This document shows positions 7,045 through 15,063 of a stretch of DNA of 20,366 nt, in pieces. The number at the start of each line of letters is the position of its first letter. Within the stretch, counting starts at the first letter, position 1. The notes under the pieces were generated by a model. That model had not been told where the DNA came from and searched no databases. It saw only the letters and a program-made list of their open reading frames with translations. This DNA comes from a virus, in IMG/VR virus record IMGVR_UViG_3300012920_006705, positions 1 to 20,366 of that record; one strand, 5' to 3'. The translations under genes were made by a program, and so were the position numbers.

Positions 7045-8753
7045 AGTTACAGTGGCTCAGAGATACTGAGCAAAAAGAAATGTTACAAAGAGGTTATTTA
7101 GAGAAAGATGAATCTCCAGAGCAAAGATTTCAAACTATATGTGATACAGTCCAAAAATACTCTAATAAATTAGCTACTACAGACGAAGCAAGAGAATATT
7201 TAAAAGATATAGGTAAAAGATTTGAAAAGTATGTTTCTAAAGGATGGACTTCTTTTTCTACTCCTGTCTTAAGGTCTTTTGGTTCTGAATATAATTTACC
7301 TATCAGTTGCAACCATTCAATTATAGAAGATTCTATAGACGGCATATACAGAAGATTTTATGAAACTGGTATATTAGCTAGTAGAGGAGCAGGTACTGCT
7401 GTAAACGTTTCTGACATAAGAGAGATAGGGTCTCCTATAAGATCAGGAGGTGAAGCAAATAGTATAATGGAATGGATTGAGCTTTACGCAGATATGATGA
7501 GTAAAACTGCTCAAAATTCTCAAAGAAGAGGGTTTATAACATTTTACTGTAATGCAGATCATCCTGAAATTATGGATTTCTTAGATATTGGTACTGAAAG
7601 AATACCTAAAGATAAACAAAGATTTTTAACAACAGTTACTACAGCAGTAGTTTTACCTAAAGGTTTTAGAGAAGCATTAAAATCAGGAGATAAAGAAAAA
7701 AGAAAAATATTTACCAAGATACTTAATACTAGAAAAGAAGCAGGTTTTCCTTATATCTTAGATGTAGAAAATTCTAATAAAGGAATATGTAAAGCTTATG
7801 AGGATAAAGGATTAGAAATACGTAATGCTAATATTTGTGCTGAAGCAATAGAATATGCTGATTATGAGAAAACTTTTGCTTGTTGTTTATCTTCTATAGT
7901 TGCTTATTACTGGGATGATATAAAAGAAGATCCTAACTTTTTATTCGATATGAATATTATGTTAGATTGCGTAATTGAAGAGTATATAGAAAAAGGAAAG
8001 AATATACCTGGAATAGGTCCTGCTATTAAATTTGCAGAAGAACATAGAGCTATAGGATTAGGAATATCAGCATTCCATTCTTATTTACAAAAAAACTTAG
8101 TAGAATTTGGTTCTTTAGAATCTATGAAAATTAATAACGATATTTTTTCTAAAATGAGAGCCGAAGGAGATAGAGCTTCTAAATGGATGGCTAAACATTT
8201 CGGAGAACCTAAGATGTTAGTAGGTTATGGAGAACGTAATACAAGTAGAATGGCTCAAGCACCTAAAAAGTCTACTAGTTTTATAGATGGAGGAGTAACT
8301 ATGGCTTTTAGCGAAGGTATAGAACCACATAAAATAAACTACGGCGAAAAAATGGTAGCTAAAATTCAAGTTGAATGGAAAAATCGAGAATTAGAAGCGC
8401 TACTTAAAGAAAAAGGTAAAGATACTCAAAAAGTTTGGGATAGTATACTACGCTATGGTGGTTCAGTACAACATTTAGACTTTTTAACTGACCATGAAAA
8501 AGCAGTTTTTAAAGTGTTTCATGAAATATCGCAAATAGATGTAATTAATTTAGCTGCTCAAAGACAAAAACATATAGATATGGGACAGTCTATCAACTTA
8601 GCCGTACATCCATCAGCACCTCCTAGAGATGTTATTAAATTACATTTAGAGGCTTTTGATAAAGGAATTAAATCCCTTTACTATCAGTATAATTTGAATG
8701 CTGCACAACAATTTTCTCAAGAGCTACTTACATGTAGTTCATGTGAAGGGTAA
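7035..8753 (+). CDS. nrdA: Class I ribonucleotide reductase, alpha (catalytic) subunit
   Basis: This 572-residue subunit reduces ribonucleoside diphosphates. Active-site residues are present: Cys92 (ISCNHS), the N-x-C-x-E triad Asn266/Cys268/Glu270 (NANICAEA), the partner cysteine Cys284 (ACCLSS) and the radical-transfer pair Tyr549/Tyr550 (SLYYQYN). The extreme C-terminus has the redox pair Cys567/Cys570 (TCSSCEG), which would be re-reduced by a thioredoxin such as the one at 14457. The N-terminal ATP-cone is absent: only about 70 residues precede the first active-site cysteine, against about 220 in E. coli NrdA. Overall activity control by dATP is therefore probably missing, a common trait in phage enzymes. 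It overlaps nrdB by ten bases. Confidence 0.93.
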   Translation: MGLKLQWLRDTEQKEMLQRGYLEKDESPEQRFQTICDTVQKYSNKLATTDEAREYLKDIGKRFEKYVSKGWTSFSTPVLRSFGSEYNLPISCNHSIIEDSIDGIYRRFYETGILASRGAGTAVNVSDIREIGSPIRSGGEANSIMEWIELYADMMSKTAQNSQRRGFITFYCNADHPEIMDFLDIGTERIPKDKQRFLTTVTTAVVLPKGFREALKSGDKEKRKIFTKILNTRKEAGFPYILDVENSNKGICKAYEDKGLEIRNANICAEAIEYADYEKTFACCLSSIVAYYWDDIKEDPNFLFDMNIMLDCVIEEYIEKGKNIPGIGPAIKFAEEHRAIGLGISAFHSYLQKNLVEFGSLESMKINNDIFSKMRAEGDRASKWMAKHFGEPKMLVGYGERNTSRMAQAPKKSTSFIDGGVTMAFSEGIEPHKINYGEKMVAKIQVEWKNRELEALLKEKGKDTQKVWDSILRYGGSVQHLDFLTDHEKAVFKVFHEISQIDVINLAAQRQKHIDMGQSINLAVHPSAPPRDVIKLHLEAFDKGIKSLYYQYNLNAAQQFSQELLTCSSCEG

Positions 8754-8765
8754 TTCACTGTTAAG

Positions 8766-8794
8766 TTGGATAATAAAAATTAATTTCGTATATT
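8766..8794 (+). promoter_or_regulatory. Phage promoter, GTTGGATAATA class, upstream of glycan cassette
   Basis: TTGGAT (8766-8771) and TATATT (8789-8794) with a 17-base spacer match the elements at 1652 and 4436 in sequence and spacing. It lies in the short gap after nrdA. The predicted transcription start is only about eight bases before the ATG at 8809, so the mRNA would be nearly leaderless. It probably drives the small gene and the carbohydrate genes behind it. Confidence 0.6.
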
Positions 8795-8808
8795 TAGTAA
8801 GAAAAGTT

Positions 8809-9000
8809 ATGAAAAAATTAAAAGGACTAGGAGATGTGATATTTATAATAACAAAGTACACCGGAATAAGGTGGCTTGTTAAAAAGGTATGGGGAGAAGA
8901 TTGTGGTTGTGATGAAAGGCAGGAAGTTCTTAATGATTTAGTACCTTTTAAAGATAAAGATAGAGTTATAGAAAAACCGAAACCGACACCAAAGTTATGA
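8809..9000 (+). CDS. Small conserved-looking protein with CGC-DER motif
   Basis: This 63-residue protein begins MKKLKGLGDVI and contains EDCGCDERQEVLN near residues 31-43, then a charged Lys/Pro tail. I recall small proteins with a 'KGLGD...CGC.ER...LN' pattern in marine T4-like phages, of unknown function; that is memory, not a search. The C-x-C pair could bind metal or be redox active. An in-frame ATG at 8698 exists but lies inside nrdA, and the promoter at 8766-8794 makes 8809 the better start. The stop overlaps the next ATG (ATGA), so it is coupled to the glycosyltransferase gene. It has one moderately hydrophobic helix (DVIFIITKYTGI) but no clear membrane span. Confidence 0.7.
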   Translation: MKKLKGLGDVIFIITKYTGIRWLVKKVWGEDCGCDERQEVLNDLVPFKDKDRVIEKPKPTPKL

Positions 9001-10280
9001 CAATTAAAAATGGTACAATATTTGTACAAATTGCAAGTTATAGAGATCCAGAATTAAAACCAACATTAGTCGATTTATTAGATAAGGCTGATAATCCTGA
9101 TAGATTAAAAGTTTGTATAGCATGGCAACATACCCCTGAAGATGAATGGGATACGTTAGATGAATATTTAGATGATGATAGATTTATTATCATTGATATA
9201 CCTCATACTGAAACTAATGGTACTTGCTGGGCTAGAAATACTATACAACAAAAGTATAACGGAGAAGATTATACTTTACAGTTAGATTCTCATCATAGAT
9301 TCGTAAAAGGATGGGATAGTAAATGTATAAGAATGTTAAAACAGTTACAGAAAAAAGGACACAAAAAACCTTTATTAACTGGTTATATACCTTCTTATAA
9401 CCCTAAGAATGATCCTGAAGAAAGAGTCGATTCTCCTTGGAAAATGGATTTTGATAGATTTACACCCGAAGGAGTTATATTTTTCTTACCAGCTACTATT
9501 GATGATTGGAAAGAAAGAAACGAACCAGTACCTGCCAGATTCTTTTCAGCTCACTTTACATTTACTTTAGGTATATTTTGTAATGAAGTACAACACGATC
9601 CTAAATATTATTTTCATGGAGAAGAAATTGCATTAGCAGTAAGAGCATATACTCACGGTTATGATTTATTTCACCCTCATAGAATAATTGCATGGCATGA
9701 ATATACTAGAGTAGGAAGATCTAAACATTGGGATGATGATGATTCATGGGTAGATAGAAATAAAACTACCTTTTATAGACTTAAAGGACTATTAGGTACT
9801 GATGGTACTGTATGTACTCCTTGTATGAAAAAACAATTAGTTCCTTATTACTTAGGTGAAGAAAGAACACTAGCAGATTATGAAAAATATGCAGGTATAA
9901 GATTTAATGATAGAGGAATACAGCAGTATACTTTAGATAAGGTTGGATATCCTCCTAATCCAGAAGTAGAAGATTATGAAAATTCATTTCATAAAGTATT
10001 TAGACATTGTATCGATATACATACTAATGATGTGCCTGAAAAAGATTATGACTTTTGGGCAGTAGCATTTCATGATGAAAACGGTAAAGATATATACAGA
10101 GAAGATGCTTCAAAAGAAGAAGTAGCTAATCTAATAGCTACACAGAAAGATGGATGGATAAATCTTTGGAGAACTTATACAGGTCCACTTCCTTCAAGTT
10201 GGAGTGTATGGCCTTATTCTAAGAGTAAAGAATGGTGTAATAGATTAAGTGGTAATTTAGGAATAGAAAAAAATGGCTAA
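8997..10280 (+). CDS. GlcNAc-transferase-type glycosyltransferase with extra C-terminal domain
   Basis: The first ~280 of 427 residues match the 'Glycosyltransferase (GlcNAc)' family (Skp1-type, GT-A fold). It opens with IFVQIASYRDPEL, a family hallmark. The metal/nucleotide-sugar motif is QLDSHHRF (Asp97-Ser-His99). A later block HGEEIALAVRAYTHGYDLFHP followed by AWHEYTR is also typical. It probably transfers GlcNAc or a related sugar from UDP-sugar, acceptor unknown. The last ~115 residues (from about 310) form an additional region with many Trp and His residues that I do not recognise. The start is an ATGA overlap with the small gene upstream. The carbamoyltransferase start overlaps its last eight bases, so the two products are probably made together. 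Confidence 0.85.
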   Translation: MTIKNGTIFVQIASYRDPELKPTLVDLLDKADNPDRLKVCIAWQHTPEDEWDTLDEYLDDDRFIIIDIPHTETNGTCWARNTIQQKYNGEDYTLQLDSHHRFVKGWDSKCIRMLKQLQKKGHKKPLLTGYIPSYNPKNDPEERVDSPWKMDFDRFTPEGVIFFLPATIDDWKERNEPVPARFFSAHFTFTLGIFCNEVQHDPKYYFHGEEIALAVRAYTHGYDLFHPHRIIAWHEYTRVGRSKHWDDDDSWVDRNKTTFYRLKGLLGTDGTVCTPCMKKQLVPYYLGEERTLADYEKYAGIRFNDRGIQQYTLDKVGYPPNPEVEDYENSFHKVFRHCIDIHTNDVPEKDYDFWAVAFHDENGKDIYREDASKEEVANLIATQKDGWINLWRTYTGPLPSSWSVWPYSKSKEWCNRLSGNLGIEKNG

Positions 10281-11856
10281 TATAGCGTTTTACGGGTCTC
10301 ATAATGCTGCTGTAGCTGTAGAACAAAATGGTAAAGTTTTAACAGTTATAGAGATAGAAAGATTTCTAAATACTAAAAATGCAGGGTATGGACAATACCT
10401 TATATCATATACTCGTCCAAAATTAATTAATTATATTCTAGATTATATCTATAAAACCTATGGTATAAAAACATACGATACATGTTATTACCAGAATACT
10501 GATACAATAGAAGGTGAAAAAGGAAAAGTTCATTACGAAAGATTAATACCTGCTAAAAATTATGTAGATTGTTTACATCATTATAGTCATGCAGCAAGCG
10601 GTTTTTATCAAACTGATTACGACAATGCTTTAATAATATCGTTTGATGGAGGAGGAAACGATGGGTATTTTAATATATACCATGCTAAAGATAGAAATAG
10701 TATTGAAATACTTTTTAAAGATAATATAGATTTAGGTTTTCCTTATATGATTTTTGGTAATTATTTGAATGATATCAAAATGGAACCTGCTCTTAATATA
10801 GGTAATTTAGTTTACTCAGGAAAATTAATGGGATTATGTTCTTACGGTAAAGTAAATAAAGAATGGTTACCACATTTTAAAGAATTTTATTTTTCTAAAC
10901 CTGATGGTGAAAACTATCTTGGTCTGTTAGAGATATTATCTGAAAAAACTGGAATAAAATTCGATGTTAATAAAAGGTTAGAAGATCAAATAGCTTATGA
11001 TGTTGCAGCAACTTCTCAAGAAGCATTTGAACAAGCATTTTTTCAGGTTACTAAACCTTATATAGAAAAATATCCTGATATACCTATTATCTTAGTAGGA
11101 GGTTGTGCATTAAATATTATACTTAATAGTAAAGTTAAGAAAAAATTCAAAAGAGAAGTATTTGTACCGCCTAATCCTAACGATTGCGGGTTAGCTTCTG
11201 GTATGATATTAGATCATATAAAACCTAAAAAAGCTATTGATTTAACTTATTCTGGAATAGAAGTTTTAGATAGAGATATGTTAATGTATCACGTAGAAAA
11301 CAAAAGAGGAAATGAAGTAGACTTTAAAGAACTATCTAAACATTTAAATGAAGGTAGCATAGTAGGAGTAGTAAGAGGACAAGCAGAACATGGACCTAGA
11401 GCATTAGGTAATAGAAGTATTTTATGTAACCCAGGTATTGATAACATGAAAGATCTTCTTAATAAAAAAGTTAAAAATAGAGAATGGTATCGTCCTTTCG
11501 CTCCTGTATGCAGATTAGAAGATGTTAATAAGTATTTTAACTTTGAGGGAGAAAGTAGATTTATGAGTTTCTGTCCTACTGTAAAAGCTAAATGGAGAAA
11601 AAAACTTTCTTCTATTACTCATGTAGATAATACTGCAAGAATACAGACAGTTACAAAAGAACAAAATGAATGGTTGTATAATTTACTCACTGAGTTTGAA
11701 AAAATATCAGGATATGGAGTTTTATTAAATACATCATTTAACGTTAACGGTAAACCTATATTATCAAGCTATTCAGATGCACTAAAAGTATTCTTAGAAT
11801 CTGAAATGGATAAATTAGTTTTAGAAAATTATTATTTTAAATGGAAACACGTTTAG
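10273..11856 (+). CDS. NodU/CmcH-type O-carbamoyltransferase (first copy)
   Basis: This 527-residue enzyme should transfer a carbamoyl group from carbamoyl phosphate through an adenylated intermediate to a hydroxyl, usually on a sugar. The N-terminal Kae1-like domain has the metal-binding HHYSHAA motif (residues 102-108), ISFDGGGNDG (122-131), GKLMGLCSYGK (183-193) and VGGCALNIILN (275-285). The C-terminal domain has EHGPRALGNRSIL (372-384) and WYRPFAPV (405-412). All main blocks are intact, so the enzyme looks active. The usual N-terminal 'HHDSAA' block is degenerate (GSHNAAVAV), unlike the second carbamoyltransferase at 20014. It overlaps both neighbours, which are glycosyltransferases, so its acceptor is most likely a sugar made by this cassette. 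Confidence 0.9.
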   Translation: MANIAFYGSHNAAVAVEQNGKVLTVIEIERFLNTKNAGYGQYLISYTRPKLINYILDYIYKTYGIKTYDTCYYQNTDTIEGEKGKVHYERLIPAKNYVDCLHHYSHAASGFYQTDYDNALIISFDGGGNDGYFNIYHAKDRNSIEILFKDNIDLGFPYMIFGNYLNDIKMEPALNIGNLVYSGKLMGLCSYGKVNKEWLPHFKEFYFSKPDGENYLGLLEILSEKTGIKFDVNKRLEDQIAYDVAATSQEAFEQAFFQVTKPYIEKYPDIPIILVGGCALNIILNSKVKKKFKREVFVPPNPNDCGLASGMILDHIKPKKAIDLTYSGIEVLDRDMLMYHVENKRGNEVDFKELSKHLNEGSIVGVVRGQAEHGPRALGNRSILCNPGIDNMKDLLNKKVKNREWYRPFAPVCRLEDVNKYFNFEGESRFMSFCPTVKAKWRKKLSSITHVDNTARIQTVTKEQNEWLYNLLTEFEKISGYGVLLNTSFNVNGKPILSSYSDALKVFLESEMDKLVLENYYFKWKHV

Positions 11857-12740
11857 TAACAGCTTTTTATTTCGATAACTACGGAGGAGATCAGAGACCT
11901 CCTTATCATATGCATAGTGCAGTAGCAAGATACCATAGGTACCTCTACTCTATAGTTCAGTTGTCTAGAATGAACCTACCTATAAAATTAGTCTGTGGGA
12001 AAAATGTATATGATGCATTAACTATTGAACTTCAACATAACAACGTTAAAAATGTAGAAGTAGAAGTTAGGGATTTAGATAGTTTTAAGTATACAAAAAA
12101 AATACAAGACTTAAAAAGTAAATATCCTGATAAGTTTAACTTTTATCATGAAATAGATTGGGCTAAATTAGACTTATTATATGAAGAATCTAAGAAAGGA
12201 GCTGATTATACATACTGGATTGACTGTGGGTTAGCCCATAGAGGGTTATGGCCTGATAAATATAGTAAAAACCCTGATACTTTAACTGGGTTTTCACATG
12301 ATAGACAAAACTATGAATTTGATAAAGTTTTTAACCCCCAGTTTTTTAATAAAATAAATGAATGGGTAGGAGATAAACTAATTGACATAAGAAGTATTAT
12401 GCAATATCATCCATTCGATGTTATAAATGATTTAGCTGAAGAGTCTATATGCTGTGATGGTCAGACTATAGGAGGAATTTTAGGAGGTAGTAAAAATAGC
12501 TTAGACTTTTTTATTGAACAGTTTTATCATTATGCTGATAAATGTATATCTAAAGATAGAGTAATGAATCATGAAGCTATCATATCTGTTATAACACATA
12601 AAAATAACGATAAGTTTAAAACGTTTAAATTTGATACTTGGTATCATGAAAATACCGGAGGAATGGATTGGATAACCCCAGAATGGTTAGATACACAAGT
12701 TTCATTTTACGAATTTGTTAAAGAAATAGGGCATGAGTAA
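11841..12740 (+). CDS. Putative glycosyltransferase, HtrL/YibB-like
   Basis: This 299-residue protein has the order of features seen in HtrL/YibB-type (WlaTC) proteins: an N-terminal RLVTAFYFDNYGG strand, a middle helix-rich part, and YTYWIDCGLAHRG (about residues 126-138), where WID is the probable metal-sugar motif of a GT-A fold. A C-terminal GGILGGSKNS segment and MNHEAIIS block correspond to GGFFGGPVD and GTEESLFS in the next gene, so the two are probably distant paralogues. The donor and acceptor sugars are unknown. The ATG lies 16 bases inside the end of the carbamoyltransferase gene. The match is weaker than for the downstream protein. Confidence 0.6.
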   Translation: METRLVTAFYFDNYGGDQRPPYHMHSAVARYHRYLYSIVQLSRMNLPIKLVCGKNVYDALTIELQHNNVKNVEVEVRDLDSFKYTKKIQDLKSKYPDKFNFYHEIDWAKLDLLYEESKKGADYTYWIDCGLAHRGLWPDKYSKNPDTLTGFSHDRQNYEFDKVFNPQFFNKINEWVGDKLIDIRSIMQYHPFDVINDLAEESICCDGQTIGGILGGSKNSLDFFIEQFYHYADKCISKDRVMNHEAIISVITHKNNDKFKTFKFDTWYHENTGGMDWITPEWLDTQVSFYEFVKEIGHE

Positions 12741-14412
12741 AAAAGTTACATTAGTTACAGGTCTTTGGGACATTAAGAGAGATACTTTAGAAGCAGGATG
12801 GAATAGATCTTTTGAGGATCATTATATAACTAAGTTTAAAGAATTATTAAATGTTCCATGTAATTTAATTATTTTTGGAGAAGAGGAATTAAAAGAAGTA
12901 GTATTTAAAATTAGATCTGAAGAAAATACCCAATTTATAGTCAGAAATCAAGACTGGTTTAAAAATGAATTTTACGAAAAAATTCAGTCTATTAGAACTA
13001 GTGAGGAATGGAAAAATTTAGCACCTTGGTTACCTGAATCTACTCAAGGTAAATTAGAGATGTATAATCCTTTAGTTATGTCAAAGATGTTTTTACTTAA
13101 TGACGCAAGGATATTTGATAAATTTGAATCTGAACACTTATACTGGATAGATGCAGCCTTATCTACTACTGTCAGCATGGGGTATTTTACGTCTGACAAC
13201 GTCTTAGACAAACTCTTAGATAAGATAAGTAAATTTTTATTTATCTGTTTTCCTTATGAGGCAAATACAGAAATTCACGGTTTTGCTTATCCGGAAATAA
13301 ATACCTATGCTCGTGGGAAAGATATAAAAATGGTAGCAAGAGGTGGATTTTTTGGTGGACCTGTAGATACTATAGGAGAGATAAATGCTAAATACTACGA
13401 TTTAATGAGTACTACATTAAACGAAGGATATATGGGTACTGAGGAATCTTTATTTTCTTTACTTACCTACCAATTTCCTAATAAAGTATGTTATTCAAAA
13501 ATTGAAGAAAATGGATTACTTTATTACTTTTTTGAGAAATTAAAAAATGATGAAGTAGTAATAGAATCAGTATTATCTAAAAATGCAATAAATCGTTTAG
13601 ATTATAGAAAAGTAGCCCTTTATGTAATTACTTATAACTCCCCAGATCAATTTAATACGTTATGTAAGTCTTTTGAACAGTATGATAAAGATTATTTAGA
13701 CCTACCTAATCGTAAGATATTACTTAATAATTCTATAGATAGATCTACTGATAAGGAATATGATAAATTATGTGAAAAATGGGGCTTTGAACAAATTAAG
13801 AAAGATAATATTGGTATATGTGGAGGAAGGCAGTTTATAGCTGAGCATTTTGATGAACAAGAAGATTTAGAGCATTATTTATTTTATGAAGATGATATGT
13901 TCTTCTATAATGGCAACGAAACTACATGTAAAAACGGGTTTTTAAGAAAAGTTAGTGGTCTATATAAAAAATCGTTAGAGATTTGTAATGTTGAAAATCT
14001 TGATTACTTAAAACTTAATGTAACAGAATTTTTTGGTGATAATTTAAAGCAATGGGCATGGCATAATGTACCTTCTGATAAAAGGAAAGTATATTTTCCT
14101 GACCACCCTGTAAAAAATAACCATACTTTTGATTTCCCTAATACAGTATTTAGTCAGATAAAATCACATAAGGGGATACCTTATGCTATAGGTGAAATAT
14201 ACTACTGTAACTGGCCACAAGTTATAACTAGGGAAGGTAGTAAAAAAATGTTTTTAGATACTAAATGGGCTAATCCATTTGAACAGACTTGGATGTCGCA
14301 TATATTTCAACTGACCAGAGAACAAAAAGTAAGAAATGGAATATTGTTACTAACTCCTACTGAACATGATAGATTCGATCATTACCCTAAAGAAGAAAGA
14401 AGAGAAAACTAG
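12733..14412 (+). CDS. Two-domain protein: HtrL/YibB-like domain fused to second glycosyltransferase-like domain
   Basis: The N-terminal half (about 1-280 of 559 residues) resembles HtrL/YibB (WlaTC): TLVTGLWDIKRD, an IQSIRTSEEWK helix, YNPLVMSKMFLLNDA, LYWIDAALSTT and ARGGFFGGP followed by GTEESLFSLL. The C-terminal half starts near residue 293 with VALYVITYNSPDQF, the opening strand of GT2-type glycosyltransferases. It then has ILLNNSIDRST, GICGGRQFIAEHF and a DxD-like LFYEDDMFF motif. Two sequential sugar transfers by one polypeptide are plausible. It overlaps the previous gene by eight bases and is the last gene of the block; the next gene has its own promoter-like region. Fusion is unbroken in frame, with no sign of a frameshift. 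Confidence 0.7.
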   Translation: MSKKVTLVTGLWDIKRDTLEAGWNRSFEDHYITKFKELLNVPCNLIIFGEEELKEVVFKIRSEENTQFIVRNQDWFKNEFYEKIQSIRTSEEWKNLAPWLPESTQGKLEMYNPLVMSKMFLLNDARIFDKFESEHLYWIDAALSTTVSMGYFTSDNVLDKLLDKISKFLFICFPYEANTEIHGFAYPEINTYARGKDIKMVARGGFFGGPVDTIGEINAKYYDLMSTTLNEGYMGTEESLFSLLTYQFPNKVCYSKIEENGLLYYFFEKLKNDEVVIESVLSKNAINRLDYRKVALYVITYNSPDQFNTLCKSFEQYDKDYLDLPNRKILLNNSIDRSTDKEYDKLCEKWGFEQIKKDNIGICGGRQFIAEHFDEQEDLEHYLFYEDDMFFYNGNETTCKNGFLRKVSGLYKKSLEICNVENLDYLKLNVTEFFGDNLKQWAWHNVPSDKRKVYFPDHPVKNNHTFDFPNTVFSQIKSHKGIPYAIGEIYYCNWPQVITREGSKKMFLDTKWANPFEQTWMSHIFQLTREQKVRNGILLLTPTEHDRFDHYPKEERREN

Positions 14413-14420
14413 TAAAATAG

Positions 14421-14449
14421 TTGTTTTATAAATAAATTTTAACTATATT
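14421..14449 (+). promoter_or_regulatory. Possible promoter of related architecture before thioredoxin gene
   Basis: TTGTTT (14421-14426) and TATATT (14444-14449) have the same 17-base spacing as the three GTTGGATAATA elements, but the -35-like part is different. It sits in the 44-base gap after the fused glycosyltransferase gene. The predicted start is within a few bases of the ATG at 14457. Weak evidence alone in AT-rich DNA. Confidence 0.35.
14427..14434 (+). promoter_or_regulatory. T4 late promoter-like TATAAATA
   Basis: A perfect match to the T4 late promoter box TATAAATA lies 22 bases before the thioredoxin ATG, in an intergenic gap. In T4 the box is read by the phage sigma-like gp55 with gp33 and the clamp. 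Such eight-mers are not rare in AT-rich sequence, and it overlaps the spacer of the alternative promoter at 14421-14449, so at most one of the two readings may be functional. Confidence 0.3.
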
Positions 14450-14456
14450 ATATATT

Positions 14457-14717
14457 ATGAAAGATGTAATTAAATTTCACGCCGAATGGTGTTCTCCATG
14501 CAGATATTATAAGACTGTATGGAATGAAGCTAAAGAAAAACATGGAGCTGTCCATAACTTTATCGAAGTAGATATTGATAACGATAATACTGGATTAGCA
14601 GAAAAGTTTGGAGTAAGAAGCGTGCCTACTACTGTAGTAGTAAAAGAGAATAAAGATTTTCAAAAGCAGGTAGGAGCTTTAGCATATGGAGATCTAGAAA
14701 AATTAATTAAAGGATAA
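14457..14717 (+). CDS. Thioredoxin-like protein
   Basis: This 86-residue protein has the thioredoxin active site WCSPC (residues 11-15) and the cis-proline motif SVPTT (Pro57). It lacks the first beta strand and helix of full-length (about 105-residue) thioredoxins but keeps the essential core. By analogy to T4 NrdC, it probably re-reduces the C-terminal cysteine pair of the phage NrdA. It could also serve as reductant for other enzymes in this region. It starts at an ATG without Shine-Dalgarno, about 23 bases after a TATAAATA box. The stop overlaps the next start (TAATG). It lies about 5.7 kb from nrdA, separated by the glycan cassette, so co-expression with the reductase is not obvious. Confidence 0.88.
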   Translation: MKDVIKFHAEWCSPCRYYKTVWNEAKEKHGAVHNFIEVDIDNDNTGLAEKFGVRSVPTTVVVKENKDFQKQVGALAYGDLEKLIKG

Positions 14718-15031
14718 TGTTAAGAAAACCAAATTCTATACCAAAAGGAGATACTTTAATAGAGGATCAAGCAATTGAACCTTACTTTTTAGTTAAATCT
14801 CAAACAGGAGGATATGTTATTTACAAAAGAGTTATAAAAGGTGTAAATAATACCCCTTACATTAAGACTATTTGCTACCCAGGAAATTTTAGTCAAGCAC
14901 TTAAATTAGTAGCAGAAAATATACTTAATGACGGTAATGAAAAAGTTTATAGTTCGTTACAAGATTACATAAGTGAATATAAAAGTATTGAATCTAAAAT
15001 AGGTTCAGTAAAGGATCAGCCTATATCCTAA
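14717..15031 (+). CDS. Hypothetical small phage protein
   Basis: This 104-residue protein is not recognised. The N-terminal half looks like beta strands (YFLVKSQTGGYVIYKRV) and the C-terminal half is helical (FSQALKLVAENIL, SSLQDYISEYKSIESKI). The 'ALK..A..IL...YSSLQDYI' pattern resembles small uncharacterised phage proteins I have seen before, but I cannot name a family. There are no membrane spans or catalytic motifs. The TAATG junction couples it to the thioredoxin gene. A 32-base AT-rich gap separates it from queC. Confidence 0.7.
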   Translation: MLRKPNSIPKGDTLIEDQAIEPYFLVKSQTGGYVIYKRVIKGVNNTPYIKTICYPGNFSQALKLVAENILNDGNEKVYSSLQDYISEYKSIESKIGSVKDQPIS

Positions 15032-15063
15032 AAATACCTGGCAAATTTAATTTTTATATTATT

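Noticed and set aside
7130-7345. Antisense frame in nrdA, and similar ones at 3276-3497, 15691-15882 and 17759-18010
   Set aside because: All are complements of conserved coding regions and carry no motif.
8728-8745. Imperfect palindrome ACATGTAGTTCATGT at the end of nrdA
   Set aside because: It encodes the conserved TCSSCEG tail, has a short weak stem and no T-run, so it is not a terminator.
8698-8808. Upstream in-frame extension of the small CGC-motif gene into nrdA
   Set aside because: It would overlap the conserved nrdA C-terminus and start before the promoter at 8766-8794; the ATG at 8809 is better.
8739-9029. Antisense frame over the small gene at 8809
   Set aside because: The + strand gene is supported by promoter and ATGA coupling.
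12663-12695. Possible fourth TTGGATAA promoter near the end of the HtrL-like gene, and TTGGAT hits at 2639 and 18046
   Set aside because: The extended AATA and the TATATT at 17 bases are missing.
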